In this document: positions 21,000-32,996 of the stretch, piece after piece | Layout: each line of letters opens with the position of its first letter | Position numbering within the stretch: position 1 is the first letter of the stretch | DNA from: Mesostigma viride | Taxonomy: Eukaryota; Streptophyta; Mesostigmatophyceae; Mesostigmatales; Mesostigmataceae | Assembly: GCA_009746045.1 (NCBI GenBank) | Contig: RPFO01000050.1 | Span: forward strand, 5,752,277-5,816,276 | Reading direction: 5' to 3' | Length of the DNA stretch: 64,000 nucleotides | Program-made: the position numbers and the translations under genes | The notes under the pieces: model-generated | What the model was told of the DNA's origin: nothing | The model's database searches: none | Seen by the model: only the letters and a program-made list of their open reading frames with translations

Positions 21000-22079
21000 A
21001 CAACCCCACTCGTCGGCTCGCGGCTAACAGGCTTCGGGGACAGCCTCTAAACACTCCCCCGTTCCACTCCCATGCCTCGACCTAACCGTCGGGTGAAAGC
21101 CATGGTGGTGCCGGTATTTCGGGCTACAACCTCATCTGTCAACTGTCAGATTCGTAAAACCCAACGTTTGCTGGATTACCTACGCCTCGGCGTTGTGCAA
21201 TCAGCCCCAACCCCGAATACCCCGAGCAACCGGCATGGAATATGGCCACCTCCCCCCCCAAGCGGGTCACGTTCGCGGATGCGGCGGGGAAGAACCTGGA
21301 TGCCATAGTCGCCCAGGCGGCTAAGTCGGCTGCCACCGCAGTCGCGTCACAGAATGTGGCTCAGCTCCGACAACGCAATATCATTCTCAAGGATTTTGAG
21401 AGGGGCAAGCATGACACCGCACGCGCACTTACCGAGGCGCCTTGCGGGGCCCCGCGTTCTTGGGGTTGCTGCAGCTGCAGGATCACGTGACCATTGAAAG
21501 GGCCATTCGCCTGCCAGGCTCAGCTGGCCTGGTTTTGGTCACCATGGCCCACGTGAACGACCAGAAACGGGTCATGGGCGCCCGTCGCCTGCTCAAGGGC
21601 AGCCCCATCAGCATGGACGAGGACTACACCCCTGCACAGCTGGCGGCAAGGAGCAAGGTCTGGAATCACGCGAAGGTCGTGGCCATCCGGGGGGGTACGT
21701 ACAGGGGGGAAGCGTGTGCAGATGCGTTTGAAGTCGGATGGTCGCTGGGTTGCCTCCTTTGAAGGTGTTGAGATTAACACCACGGGTGCAGAGTCTCGTA
21801 GTGAGTCTCGTGGTGAGAAGCGTGCTGCCCCTGGTGGTGACCAGTAGGTAGACAACCTTCCTCGTCGGCTCGCGGCTAACAGGCTTCGGAGACAGCCTCT
21901 AAACAGTCCCGTTCCACTACCATGCCTCGACCTAACCGTCGGGTGAAAGCCATGGTGGTGCCGGTATTTCGGGCCACAACCTCATCTGTCAAATGTCAGA
22001 TTCGTAAAACCCAACGTTTGCTAGATTACCTACGCCTCGGCGTTGTGCAATCAGCCCCAACCCCGAATACCCCGAGCAA
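20387..22079 (+). repeat. ~840-bp tandem duplication across the ORF1/ORF2 junction
   Basis: Copy 1 (20387-21229) and copy 2 (21242-22079) share the ORF1 C-terminus, the stop, the intergenic bases and the first ~50 codons of ORF2 (PRPNRRVKAMVVPVF). A few substitutions and small indels separate them, so the duplication is older than the 436-bp one in the NRPS gene. Both ORF1 segments are frameshifted. Confidence 0.85.
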
Positions 22080-24729
22080 GCGGCAGGCTCGCATCCTACG
22101 CTTGCAGGACAAAATAAATGCGATGAAAAGCACTATTTCTACCGCTTCCCTTCCCCCCTCCGTTTCACCCCCACCTCCACCCCCCGCCGCATCCACCCCC
22201 ATCATCCATCGTCGTCCTCCCCTGGTGGGCCAGCAGGCATCCTTGGCCCTTGCCACTTTTAACACCCGCACATTGCTAGATGACGACCATAGCTGCCGGG
22301 TAGAGGAGCTAGTCGCATTCTGCATTGAGCATCGTGTATCTATATTAGGCGTCCAGGAACACCGCCGCACGGTGCCACTTGGCATGGTGAGCACTGATCG
22401 CTTGGCGGGTGGCTGGCGGTTTTTCTTCGCTGGCAGCGGTACGTCTGGCCAAGGTGGTGTTGGTCTTTTGTGTTCGCCGCTGGCAGTTGCTAGCCTCAGC
22501 ACGCTTAAGTTTCTAACCCCACGCCTTATGGTAGCACATTTCACCTCTGTCGAGGGGCGGTCTAAACACCACCTCACGGTGGGGGTGGGCTACGCACCCC
22601 ACAGTGGTCTACCTGAGTCGGCCCGTGAGGAGTTCTTCGAATCCTTGCATGACCTTGAGGGGGTCACCCCGGCCCGCCACTTTTTGGTTATGCTGCTCGA
22701 CGCCAATGCCACGCTCCCCGTGGGCACTGCTGGCAGCCGCTGTGCGCCTGCTGACACTACTGCTAACGACAACACTCCCCTGTTTTCTGCCTTTTTGCGG
22801 GATAGCGGGATGGTTGCTGTCAACTGCCAAGTGCTTCCAACGCCCCTCACAGGACTTGGTCACTTTTCGTGGCCCTAACGGCCGTCAGGCCTGTTTGGAC
22901 TACGTGGTGGTACGGCAGTCCAGCTAGGTGCACCTCGGTCCTGGACACCCGAGTGTTTGACACGCCGACGGTGTGCTCTGACCACCGGTTGGTGCGCGCG
23001 ACCCTTCGGCTCCGGTTCCACGTCCCCGCCCGCCGCGCCCCAGTGGTCCGCCCTGACTGGTCTGCTCTACGTCCGGTCAAGGGAGATCCTGAGGACTGGA
23101 CGGACGCCGAGCACGAGCGGAACCGGTGCCGCCAGGAGTACCTGTCGGCCCTGGACGCCCGGGCGGACGTCGACGAGCTGGACAAGGGTGCCCCCAACGC
23201 CGCCATTTTTGCGTGCTTTGCGGCCCCGTTGCTGGCGGCCCGGCACCTGCCGGTCATGCCCCGCCGCCGCCCCGGCCCGCTCTACCGCCAGGACCCCAAG
23301 GTCTTGGCCGCCCGGCACCGCCTCAAGCGTAACCGGGACCCGCTGCAGAAACCATTGCTCAAGGCCGCCCTTGTGGAGGCCTACGAGCACGCTCAGGACG
23401 CGGAGGCGGCCCAGTGCATCGCGGATGCCAAGGCCTGCCAGGCTTGCAACCAGGGCAAGGACATGTGGTACCACCTCGACCGGCTCGGCGGCAGGCGGCA
23501 GCGCACCCCGGTGGAGCACACGGGGGACGGCACGGCGCCGGTCAGCCTTGACCGCTGGTTGGCCCACAATGTTTCCTTGACCGGTGGGGCTCGCGCCCCC
23601 CCCCGCCGCTTCACCCCGAGACGGCCGCCCGCCTCGGGGTCGCCGGACCCCCGCCGCCGCCAGCGCCCCCCTCCTCGGCCGCGGACTACCAAGTCCCCGC
23701 CTTGCAGGAGGGCTGCCTTGCCACTGACGACGTCGTCCCCCCTTCACTTTGAAGGAATTGGACGGCGCCCTTGCTCGCCTGCGGTACGATGCGGCGGTCG
23801 GTGCCGACCACCTTTCTGCTGAGCTGCTGAAGACCCCTGATCTGGCGGTTAGGGATCTTCTGCTGGCGTTCTGCAACCGTGTCCTGCTCTCTGACGAGCC
23901 TCCGCCTGCTGAGTGGCAGACGGCCATCCGCGTCATGCTGTACAAGAAGGGCTCTGCTGCTGACCCCGGTAACTACCGGGGTGTCTGCCTCCAGAGCGCC
24001 GCGCTGAAGGTCTTCATGCGCATGATGCTGCACAGGCTCCGCGCCGCGCTGGACCCACACCTGGGTGAGTCTCAGATGGGTTTCCGTGTGGTCGTAACAC
24101 TGTCATGGCTGTGTTTGTCGCGCGCCGGTTGATGGAGGAGGTGCGTCGCCTTCCCCCTGACAGTTTGCCGCTGGTCTTCATTTTTGTTGACTATATCAAG
24201 GCCTTTGACACGGTTCTCTGGGAGGCTCTTTGGGCCATCCTAGCTCTGGATCGGGTGCCACCTGCGTTTATTGCTGCCATTCGCCGACTGTATGAGGGCT
24301 CACAGGCAGTAGTGCGGACTGCGGAAGGCACCACCCCACCATTCCCCCTTCACCACGGGGTGTGGCAAGGTTGTGTCCTGTCCCCATACCTGTTCATTAT
24401 TGTCGTGGATCACGTCATGCGCCGGGCACGTGCGCGCTTTACTGCTCTTAAGGGGTTCGAGCCAGGCTTGGACATCCTTAACGTGAAAGAGCACGGCGGG
24501 GTTAGACCTGGTTACCGCCTTGCCGACCTGATTTATGCGGATGATACCACCCTCATCGAGAGCCCCGAGCACATTCAGACCTGGCTGGACTGCCTGGGCC
24601 TGGAGGCGCCGGGGCGGTGGGGTTGGAGATTAGTGTCAAAACCGAGGCGATGGTGATTGGGGCCTCCAGTAAACCACCGCTGCCGCGCCTGCTCGACGGG
24701 ACGGAGGTCCCGTTCCGCGACCGCTTCAA

Positions 24730-25497
24730 TTAATTAATTAATTAATTAAACTCGTGCTCCCGTTGGGGAGTCACGGAGCACCGAAGTGCTTTTAATCCCT
24801 GGGTGTGCACAACAGGAGAAAGGGCAGAGACCCCCAGTCTCCTTCATGCCTAAGGCATGCCACAGCTGCATTCGGGCGCGCTAGCTAAACCGACACGCTA
24901 ACGATCCGGCAGCCTGTGGGTGCAATAAGACCCGTGTGAGCGTATCATAACAAGGAGCGTGGGCAAGTAATCTGATCGAAGCCAGGACGTAGCATGGCTG
25001 TACAAGGACTAAGCTAAGGCTATGGCTGGTTGTGTACCGTGCGTTAGCGGTGCACGTGACTAGGTAAGGTGGCACAACTAGGCAAACATTCTAAGCATGG
25101 CTGCCATGGCGGCATGCAGTGACTACCATGGAAGTAAAGCTAGACAAGCTATTCTAGCCCGCTGGGGGCGTCCACATCTTGTGGTTGATCATCAGGTCCC
25201 CGCCCCTCCAGTACACCTTGGGCTTCTGGGGGTCCTGCTTGTGGCGGAGGTATTCAGGCCACAGGTCACGTCGCTGCTGCTGCTGAGCGGGGGTCAGGTC
25301 GTCGTCCAGCGTCCAGGTGAGGTCGTGCAACCGCTTGCGACGAGAGAGGAAACGCTGCTTGTCCTCACGGGAGGGGAAGGTGAGCAGGACTGGTGGGGGA
25401 GCCGCCTTGTCCCGTGCATGGGGAAGGCGGTGGCACCCACGCAGTTCTACCTCACCTACCAGGCCCATGAGGGTAAGGAGCTGGTCCTTAAGCTCGT
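24730..25497 (-). mobile_element. 5'-truncated ORF1-only LINE copy inserted in ORF2
   Basis: This 768-bp minus-strand insertion is flanked by CGACCGCTTCAA at 24718-24729 and 25498-25509. It contains the last ~110 codons of ORF1 (PVLLTFPSREDKQRF, then LDDDLTPAQQQQRRDLWP, ending 25154), ~400 bp of 3' sequence, a hairpin (24770-24757, CTCCC/GGGAG, loop CAAC) and a TTAA-type tail at 24730-24749. The target duplication and tail show that a transcript carrying ORF1 directly joined to the 3' end was itself retrotransposed. Confidence 0.82.
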
Positions 25498-25711
25498 CGA
25501 CCGCTTCAAGCTGTTGGGGAGCTTGCTTCCTGACACCGCCGACGATGTGGACACCCGCATCGGCCTTGCCTGGACCAAGCTCCGTTCGCTCACACCCTAC
25601 TGGCGCTCGAAGGGCCTGGGCGGGCACCGCAAGCGCATGCTCTTCAAGGTCCTCGTCCTCACGGTGCTCACGTATGGCGCCGAGGCGTGGACCCTCCCAC
25701 CCAAACTGGCA

Positions 25712-25819
25712 GCTACTTGGCAACTAACTTAAATTAAGTTGCTGGTAAAATAGAATAATAATAAATATTATTTATTATTATTTATTTTTATTTATTATTA
25801 TTTATTTATTATTTATTAA
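25712..25819. repeat. AT-rich insertion in LINE ORF2
   Basis: The conserved LINE reading (PPKLAA then RLDGTVYRML) is interrupted by about 100 bp. The insertion begins with the inverted repeat GCAACT...AAGTTGC and continues as ATT/ATTT repeats. It may be the tail of another retroelement or a grown microsatellite. Confidence 0.5.
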
Positions 25820-26429
25820 GGCTAGACGGCACGGTTTACAGGATGCTCCGACAGGTCCTTAACGTAGGTTTTTCCGAGCGTCCGTCATCCGAGTCTTTAT
25901 ATCATGGCATGCCTCGTGTTTCGGACGAGATTAGGCAGCGTAGGATAGCATTTGTAGGACACCTTGCCCGCACCAGCCAGGTCGACACCACCCTCGGTCT
26001 GGCCGGCCCCCAGCGGCTTGGCCAGCCAGGGCGGCACATTCTGACCTGGCCTGGCCCCGCGGACATTCCCAAACGGGTAGGGAAACCTGTCACGAACTAC
26101 GTTCAGATGTTGCTGGACGACCTAGTGGTCCCAGCCCAGTTTGAGCACCGCGCATCGGCACTCTCTCTCCCGTCTTTGGACTGTCATGCAGGACAAGACG
26201 CGGTGGAAGAAGATTGTCAAGGCGCACACGCCCGACCCTGTGGGCAAGCCACCTCCCCCCAAGCGGAGGAGGCGTTTTGATGAGTAGTGTAGTTAGGATT
26301 TTCTAGATAGCTTAGCGTTAGTATAGTTCGATCACGCGGCTTCCTCCACCCCATCATCCATCATGGAATATGTGCTATATACATGACCTCCCCACGGAGG
26401 CATGTTATAATTTAATTTAATTTAATTGG

Positions 26430-28905
26430 GTCATCCATACATTTTATATTCCACTGAGTGGGGGGAAACACAACCCCAAAGTTTGAGCTCATTCTGACAA
26501 GCGTAGCTCAAGTTATTGATTTTCCTGTGATGCCACCTGGGTAGACGCTAAAAGAGAATTGAGCTAGTGCTGAGCCAAAATGACATCTGTTTTGCTACCC
26601 TAGACACCCAAAAACATGCCCACTTTGATCACGGAGTGTGAGGAGGATGTCCGGAGCGTCATACGCCCCACCCCTCCATCGGCACAGCCAGCCTTGTGAG
26701 TCTACCCTTAACAACAAGGCTGGTAGGACGACACGCCTGAGCAGCATATGTCATGCCTATCTCAGGCTAATAATGTGTTATTTTGTGCCAACAACCAAGT
26801 TGTTCCACCCAACAACACATTAAAAACCCTCTTCCAAAATGCCCAACAAGCCGGACATGTGGAGGACCACACACGCAGTATATAAACAGAAAATAAGCTG
26901 ACTTTTTATCCAGCCAACCTGTGGCTAGCTGCTCTGGTTAGCATGACAAAGGCTATCATTTACTCAGTGGGAAAGGTGAAGAGACCATTGGAACAACCTA
27001 CCTGACGCATGTGCCACCAAAGCATTGTGTCCCGCAAAATGCACACTGCCTCCTTTCTAACAAGCACGAGCCACTTTCTTTAGGAGACAGGTGCCAGCTC
27101 GTCAGTGTCTGGGGAAAATGTTATTGCTGCTTAGGAAGACCGCGTGAATTTCCTCGAACACAACTGTCTATAAAGCAAAAGAAATTTCAGAGAAGCATGG
27201 AAATAAAAGCATTACACCTTCCCGACAGGTTGTGGGCCACGCGCTGCAGCAAGCCAGCCACGTCACAGACGAACTTGCTAAAAAACATCCAGGAATCCAG
27301 CGATGCAGCGCCAGGACCCGCAACTTCATGGCTGCATCTGGCCAGAAAGAAGGCAAAAAGCTTACGCTCAACGAGCTAAGAAAGCAGGAAAGCGCTATCT
27401 TAGGACGTTTAATACAAGAACGTACCATAACGGGCATTTATTCGTGCCCAGGCGCACAAGAAAGGCCACCCTTTCATGGAGAGGTCGGGCGCGCATCGCG
27501 CAGGCCTAATGTTATCTTACCGAAAAATGACGGGAAAGGTAAAGATAGCAGCTGGAATTTTTACGGCTTTAGAAACATCATTAAACTAGCTTCCATTAGG
27601 ACCATCAAAACTGGCAACAATCGACAATCACACCTGCATGCATCCATTATACTTTATTCATCCCGACAGAAATTCAGGCCGGACCCCCCCTGCCGATGGT
27701 AAAGAAAAAGAGCCCGCGACATTATAGATCGCAACTATCCCACCATAAATTAGAATCAGTAACTAATTTTCTCCAAGAATCGAGCATTTTTTCTGCTTTC
27801 CGCGAGCCAGATTTGTCACGTTTCGTCTAAAAGCAGTCGCCATGGCCACTTCCGCAAGGGGTGCGCGCACCGTGCACCCACTTTTCACGGTACGGAGGGT
27901 ACCGCGGAATTTTTTTGGCGCGGAAAATATTCGCCGCGCCGAGTCCCCTTAATTTATGTATGTATGTATGTATGTATGTATGTATGTATGTAGAACCGTT
28001 CTTACCACTGAGGCTAGCGGCCGCTACACTACCGCCTGGTTTGGGCCAATTAATTACTGTAGAAGATGGCTCCTTGATCAATGTGAACTTTCGTGTAAAT
28101 ATCTTCTAATGAGATTAGCGTACTACTCCGTGGCATGCCCATGCGCATGACACGCAAGTACTTACTTACGGCTTGATCGATGAGGATTACATCCCCATCT
28201 ACCGCAGAGCTCTAGGGTTGGGGCACAGCACAGGCTACAATGTATTTCCAACCTTTTCATTTCAATCATCCTGAACGCATCAACAAATGCGGATCAGATC
28301 CCAGCAGGCTCGAGCTACCTAGTTGGCGCGCCCCCACCCCCATTGTCGTAATGACCTGGTCACCAGTCAGGGATAGAAAGAACTGCACGTACTGAATGAA
28401 CAATTTTACCCTGGGACGCTCAGGGCAGTGTAAGCATGCGAAGGAGGGGTGAACGGCTGAATGCCCCAAGAAAGGGATCATGAAAATGCTTATTGGCATG
28501 CTTCAGATTGGAATAAGCAAAGCCACATCGTTGATATGATGTCGGGCCCATGGCCGTGGCAATCCGCAAACATGCTACATGCGCCCAAAACCACAAAATA
28601 GTTGTCTCACTTAACATACAAACCCAGCTTGAACCGTCGGATTCAAGCCAAGACCTGAACTGCCTGTGGGTCTCAGTCCCCCCACTGACCACTACAATTG
28701 CACTTGCAATGACACGCAGGGATGTGTGGCAGATATTTGCTCCATCTCAAGTGAGACAACTTCTTTGCTCCATCTGCTCAAGTCTTCCACATTAGCTCGA
28801 CTGCACCGAGCTTGGTCTGTCAGAATGCAAAACGGTGGCATGTAGTCATTGCACATGGTTGAGGATGGACAAATACCAAATAATTTCTGCAACAAACTTG
28901 GTCTG
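26430..28905. other. No gene recognised; one doubtful reading frame and (TATG)n
   Basis: This region has no clear gene. A frame at 27232-27702 (156 codons, basic, MGHALQQASHVTDELAKKH...) and overlapping frames at 27011-27509 resemble nothing I know. A tetranucleotide array (TATG)n lies at 27955-27992. It is preceded by GAGTCCCCTTAATT, which also follows the LINE tail at 19112-19130 in reverse. Bases 28811-28858 are a diverged copy of the end of the gene that lies just above (28899-28945). Confidence 0.4.
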
Positions 28906-31809
28906 TCAGAACGCAAACGGCGGCGGGTAGTTCTTGCACGGAGCCATCGGCTTGACCGTGTCGCGCCGGCCGGGGCAGGGGCTGCAGATGGGCGTCTTCA
29001 TCGACTTGAGCGGGAACTCCTCCATCGAGATGCTGCGGCCACGTTATGCAGCACAACAAGGACCACAGCAAAGTGATAAAAGACATGGCGCGCACACTAA
29101 GATAAGTGGAAAATCAACGGCTTGGATACCTGACCCTTCATCACCAAAGCACACAGCGCGAAGGGGGGGGTCCGGGGGGGGAGCGGAAAAACAAAAAAGA
29201 GAAATCGATATTGGGTGGCCTGCATTGTCGTGAAATGGTGGGGAATGAGCTAAACTGCGCTGGATAGTGCATGCCCGTCTCCCTGCACCTACGCTAAGCC
29301 TATATCCTGCAGTAGCACTACAATAGAACGCCATGGTTACCAGCGTAGCACAGTGGCACCCTCTTACTTCTAGTAACCTTATGTAATCGATGCTCCTAAG
29401 ATAGGCACTCAAACAGACTGCTGGCGCAGCCTGAAACAAGAGCCCCCCCCCCCCCCCCGTTCCCCCGTGGCTCCTTACCACCCAATAGAAAGAGCTGGAC
29501 ATGAAGATAGCTCTGCTACAGACATGCGCTCAAGTGATCAGACTCCAACTTAAATCTAAATAATCAATGCATTGACCAGTTATACTCAGCATTTTTTACA
29601 ACTTCATCGAACGAATGCCACGTACCGGAAATCTTCCCAGGGTGGCGGCGGCGCATTGAAGCTGTGCATCTGCTGATCCATGAACGAGGGCGGCAGCGAC
29701 TTGGATGCGTCCGCATTGCCACCACCACCGACGCTGCTGGCGTCTGCGCGGGGCAGCGTCCCGAGCATCCGATCCTGCAAGTGGCAAGGTTGGAGAATTC
29801 ATAAGATGATGCAACCTTCTCCTATTCACGCAGGAGAACCGGCCTGCAAGTGGCAAGGTTGGAGAATTAAATAAGAAGACACCTTCCTATTCACGCAGGA
29901 GAACCGGCCTGCAAGTGGCAAGGTTGGAGAATTCATAAGATGATGCAACCTTCTTCCTATTCACGCAGGAGAACCGGCCTGCAAGTATCAGGCGCCTGCA
30001 TGCGTTGACATTGGAGGTTCATAAAAGATTATGCCGCCTTCATAACTCTTATTGTAGTACTACTACAATAATATATATATATATATGAATTATGAAGGCC
30101 ACATCGTCTTTTCATGCAATCTATGCAGGAGAATGTCACAAGCTTCCAACCAACCGGCATGTGCATATTGCTATTATCAAAGAGACAATGAGCGCAGGCC
30201 GGAAATCTGCAAGGATATGGACCATGGTAGCTCGAGCCTGCTGTTATCTTGTCCGCGTTTGTCGAGTCCTTCAGGATGATGCAAATGAATGGAGGTGGAT
30301 ATGTGTAGCCGTGGACATTAAAAAATATGGCTGGCTAAAGTTCACCGAGACCTAGACGGTTTAGCTAAAAACAACCTCGCGTGATCAGGGCAGGTGTTCC
30401 TAGCGGCCTGGAGTGTCCAGTTGTAAGCACCACTGCTGCCATCGCTCTCCCGCCGTTTAACACGAGGAATCACCCTCCCAATTATGATGTTGTCACAGGC
30501 GGAGGATCGTATTCGAAATAAAGGTACGATCTCAATCCTCATTCAAAGCAGGTAAAAAAAACAGGTAGACATGGCCATGATAGTACGCGCGTGCCCCCCG
30601 TTTTATTTTTCTTGTTTTCCCCCTGCCACGGAGCGCGTGCAGGCTATAAAAGGCCACGGCAAGACACGGGGCACACAAGCGGTAGGGGCCATCACGAACA
30701 GATATCCCAACAGACAAGGGGATGATTTAGAAGAGGAGATAACGCAGGTCTCAGTAGAAGCCGAATAGGGTGGATTGGACGCAAAAAGATCCATGGACCA
30801 CTTCCCAGTTGTTTATGCGAACGGTGGCCTTAGACAGCAACCATCCACACAACTCAGGCTCAGCCCTTGAAGCTAGAGCTCTGCAACAGTAGCCAGCTAG
30901 TGGCATTGTATTCACAACTTGCCGTCAACAAACAAACACACAACGCCGCGTCCGTACTCATCATTCTTTCTTTCCCAGCCATGCCAGCTACCGTAAGCTG
31001 GCCGCACTAAAGCTTGTCTCGTCTAACAAAAGGAAATAACTAAACCCCAAACTAGCGCTCACCTCTGACGTCGCTGACTGCTGCGCCCGCAGCCCTTCCT
31101 TGATCCCACCACCGCCACGACCGCCCTCCCTTGCCCCGCCCGCGTCTCCTTGCCCCGCCCCGCCCCCCGAGCCGCCCTGCCGCCCCCCCCCCTTGGCGCC
31201 AACACTCGCCCTCGGCCCAACGACCCCTTGCGCATCCCATATGCCCCAGGGGTCATGGCCCCACCCATCCCCCTCCTCCTGGGGCATGATGAAGCTGCGC
31301 CACAGGGGGTGGCCGACGGCCGTCGCCGGGTCCATGCCACCCCCACGCCCGAATAAATATTCCTCCCGAGAGAACATGGCCGCCACGTCCTCACACGTGA
31401 CCGGAGGGAACAAGGCCGAACCGGCCAGTACCATCCCAGTTGAGCTGGCGGCGGTACTACTGCCGTCTCCTTGGTGCCGGTTGGCTGCCGACGTCACGCC
31501 AGCTGGCGCCTGCCACGTCCCTGGATGGGAGGGGGCTTGCGACCCGGACGGCCCCTGACTCCCCGGCGGGGGGGTAGATCCGTAAGGCTGAAATCCTGGC
31601 GGTGGCGGCGGGGGCATTGGCGGCCTTGCACGGGGCAGGGTCGATGCCAGTGCACCCGCTGGCCCTTGCGGTTGTAGCAACCCTTGCGGTGGTTGCTGCG
31701 GCTGCGTCGGTGCCTGCTGCTGTGACGGCTGCGGCAGCGTCGGCGGAGGCCTCGGGGAAGCCTGCCCCGTGCCGGATGGTGGCATCGGTCCCGTGGGCGG
31801 GGATGCCAT
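28906..31809 (-). CDS. Unrecognised P/Q-rich protein, three exons
   Basis: Minus-strand exons are 31809-31063, 29774-29626 and 29032-28906 (341 codons with stop). Splice sites are GAG/GTGAGC, TTGCAG/GAT, CCG/GTACGT and CCGCAG/CAT, and all phases join. Residues 1-110 are a low-complexity P/Q/G/A run. A conserved-looking block follows: CEDVAAMFSREEYLFGRGGG, then GHPLWRSFIMPQEEG and GWGHDPWGIWDAQG. The middle is G-rich. The C-terminus reads PPPPWEDFR, ISMEEFPLKSMKTPICSPCP and ends CKNYPPPFAF. I do not recognise the family. Aromatic and acidic short motifs in a disordered protein could suit a transcription or RNA-processing cofactor (speculative). The start is the first ATG of the frame; upstream exons are possible. 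Confidence 0.6.
29774..29990 (-). repeat. Tandem repeat carrying copies of a splice acceptor
   Basis: Three ~65-70-bp units plus a partial start at 29774, 29843, 29908 and 29978. On the minus strand each presents CTTGCCACTTGCAG, the acceptor of exon 2, but only the innermost copy is joined to coding sequence. It lies in intron 1 of the P/Q-rich gene. Confidence 0.8.
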
Positions 31810-32560
31810 GCCAACTTTGGCTACGTCGTTGTTTTGGGATGAACAAACCCGAACCCCGATGGACGATGAAGCGTCGCGCTCTGACCAAGGGGGTTGCCTA
31901 GTCGTGAAGCCTCCTTGCCACCACCGCTGTTGTGGCCACTGCGCTGGAGGCTAGCCCCCTGCTATCGTACCGAATTTCGCTGCTGGGGAGTTGCGGCTGC
32001 GAGTGCTACCGTTGCGAGTAGATCCAACTTGGGCTAGTTGTGCCAGCACCGGTGGGATAGTACGGGAGCTGCTATGTCTGCTGCCTGGCCCCCGATGGTG
32101 ACTGACGACTGGCAAGTGATCAAAGTCGACGGATGATGTTCCACTCCAGGGATGTCGTGGGTATGCTTGAGCTCACTAGGCCTGCGATAATGTTGCACGA
32201 TTCTGCGTGGACGAGCTGGTAAGAGGGAGGCGCGCCTCGCAACCTCCACCACGGTACCTACGCACAGGGTGCCCTATGAACAAGATGACCTGGGAATGGA
32301 ATGCCCAAGGAGACAGGTGCCCGAGCCAACGAGGGTAGACCTACGAGGGTGGGAGGAAGAGAAGAAGAGAACAGAAACAACGGTCAAGCAAATGAGTATT
32401 ACTAAAAAAGCGCCGTGTAGCAATTACCACATGGAAATAGTTTTATAGTTTTGCCTCGCAAACCCAAACTTTCACCGTTTTGGGGGATCGCAAATTAATT
32501 TGTCGCAAAGTGATTTTGACCACTACGGTACGCTGTCTCGCTGATAACACACCCTACTAG

Positions 32561-32904
32561 CATCACACTATAGTATCACGCACACTACAGTATCACACAC
32601 ACACACTACAGTATCATGCACACTGTAGTATCACGCACACTACAGTATCATGCACACTGTAGTATCACGCACACTACAGTATCACACACACACACTACAG
32701 TATCATGCACACTGTAGTATCACGCACACTACAGTATCATGCACACTATAGTATCACGCACACTACAGTATCATGCACACTACAGTATCACGCACACTAT
32801 AGTATCACACACACACACACACTACAGTATCATGCACACTATAGTATCACGCACACTACAGTATCATGCACACTACAGTATCACGCACACGTTAGTATCA
32901 CGCA
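32561..32904. repeat. Minisatellite on CACACTACAGTATCA
   Basis: The units CACACTACAGTATCAYG and CACACTGTAGTATCACG alternate about 20 times with CA expansions. Alternate units are near-inverted in the core (ACAGTAT, TGTAGTA). Confidence 0.85.
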
Positions 32905-32996
32905 ACAAGTAACCTACTTCTATGTCCAAGATCATACATCCTGGTGCATCGTGCATGCGCAGACGTACCAGCGCAGGCACCAATGCTGCAGGCCTA

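Larger units (their letters stand above)
21922..26280 (+). pseudogene. LINE ORF2: endonuclease plus reverse transcriptase, broken
   Basis: The N-terminal apurinic-type endonuclease shows ATFNTRTLL (about 22252), GVQEHRR, MLLDANA and, after a frameshift near 22870, SDHRLV (about 22978). The RT shows AVGADHLSAELL, LYKKGSAADPGNYRG, FVDYIKAFDTV, GVWQGCVLSPYLF and YADDTTLI (about 24535). The post-RT block (KLLGSLLPD, LTYGAEAWTL, VGHLARTSQVDT) resumes after the insertion and ends at 26280. Frame changes near 22870, 23600-23750, 24100 and 24605, plus two insertions, make it inactive. Once the insertions are removed the length is about 1150 codons, normal for such a protein. Confidence 0.8.
19552..26429 (+). 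mobile_element. Near full-length LINE, decayed and interrupted
   Basis: It has a 5' leader from about 19552, ORF1 at 19786-20999 with a tandem duplication to 22079, ORF2 from 21922, a 3' region with hairpin at 26387-26400 (CCTCC/GGAGG, loop CCAC) and a TTTAA-type tail at 26407-26428. ORF2 is cut at 24729/25498 by a 768-bp minus-strand insertion flanked by the 12-bp duplication CGACCGCTTCAA. It is cut again at about 25712-25819 by AT-rich DNA. Two-ORF organisation with an apurinic-type endonuclease places it with L1-like or related LINEs; I cannot fix the clade. Confidence 0.75.

Noticed and set aside
27011-27702. Possible zinc-finger or Gag-like protein (CQLVSVWGKCYCCL)
   Set aside because: A single cysteine cluster without spacing typical of a known family, in three overlapping frames; too weak to call.
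28018-28030. GCTAGCGGCCGC, resembling a cloning linker
   Set aside because: It is short and embedded in ordinary sequence with no vector DNA on either side, so chance is likelier.
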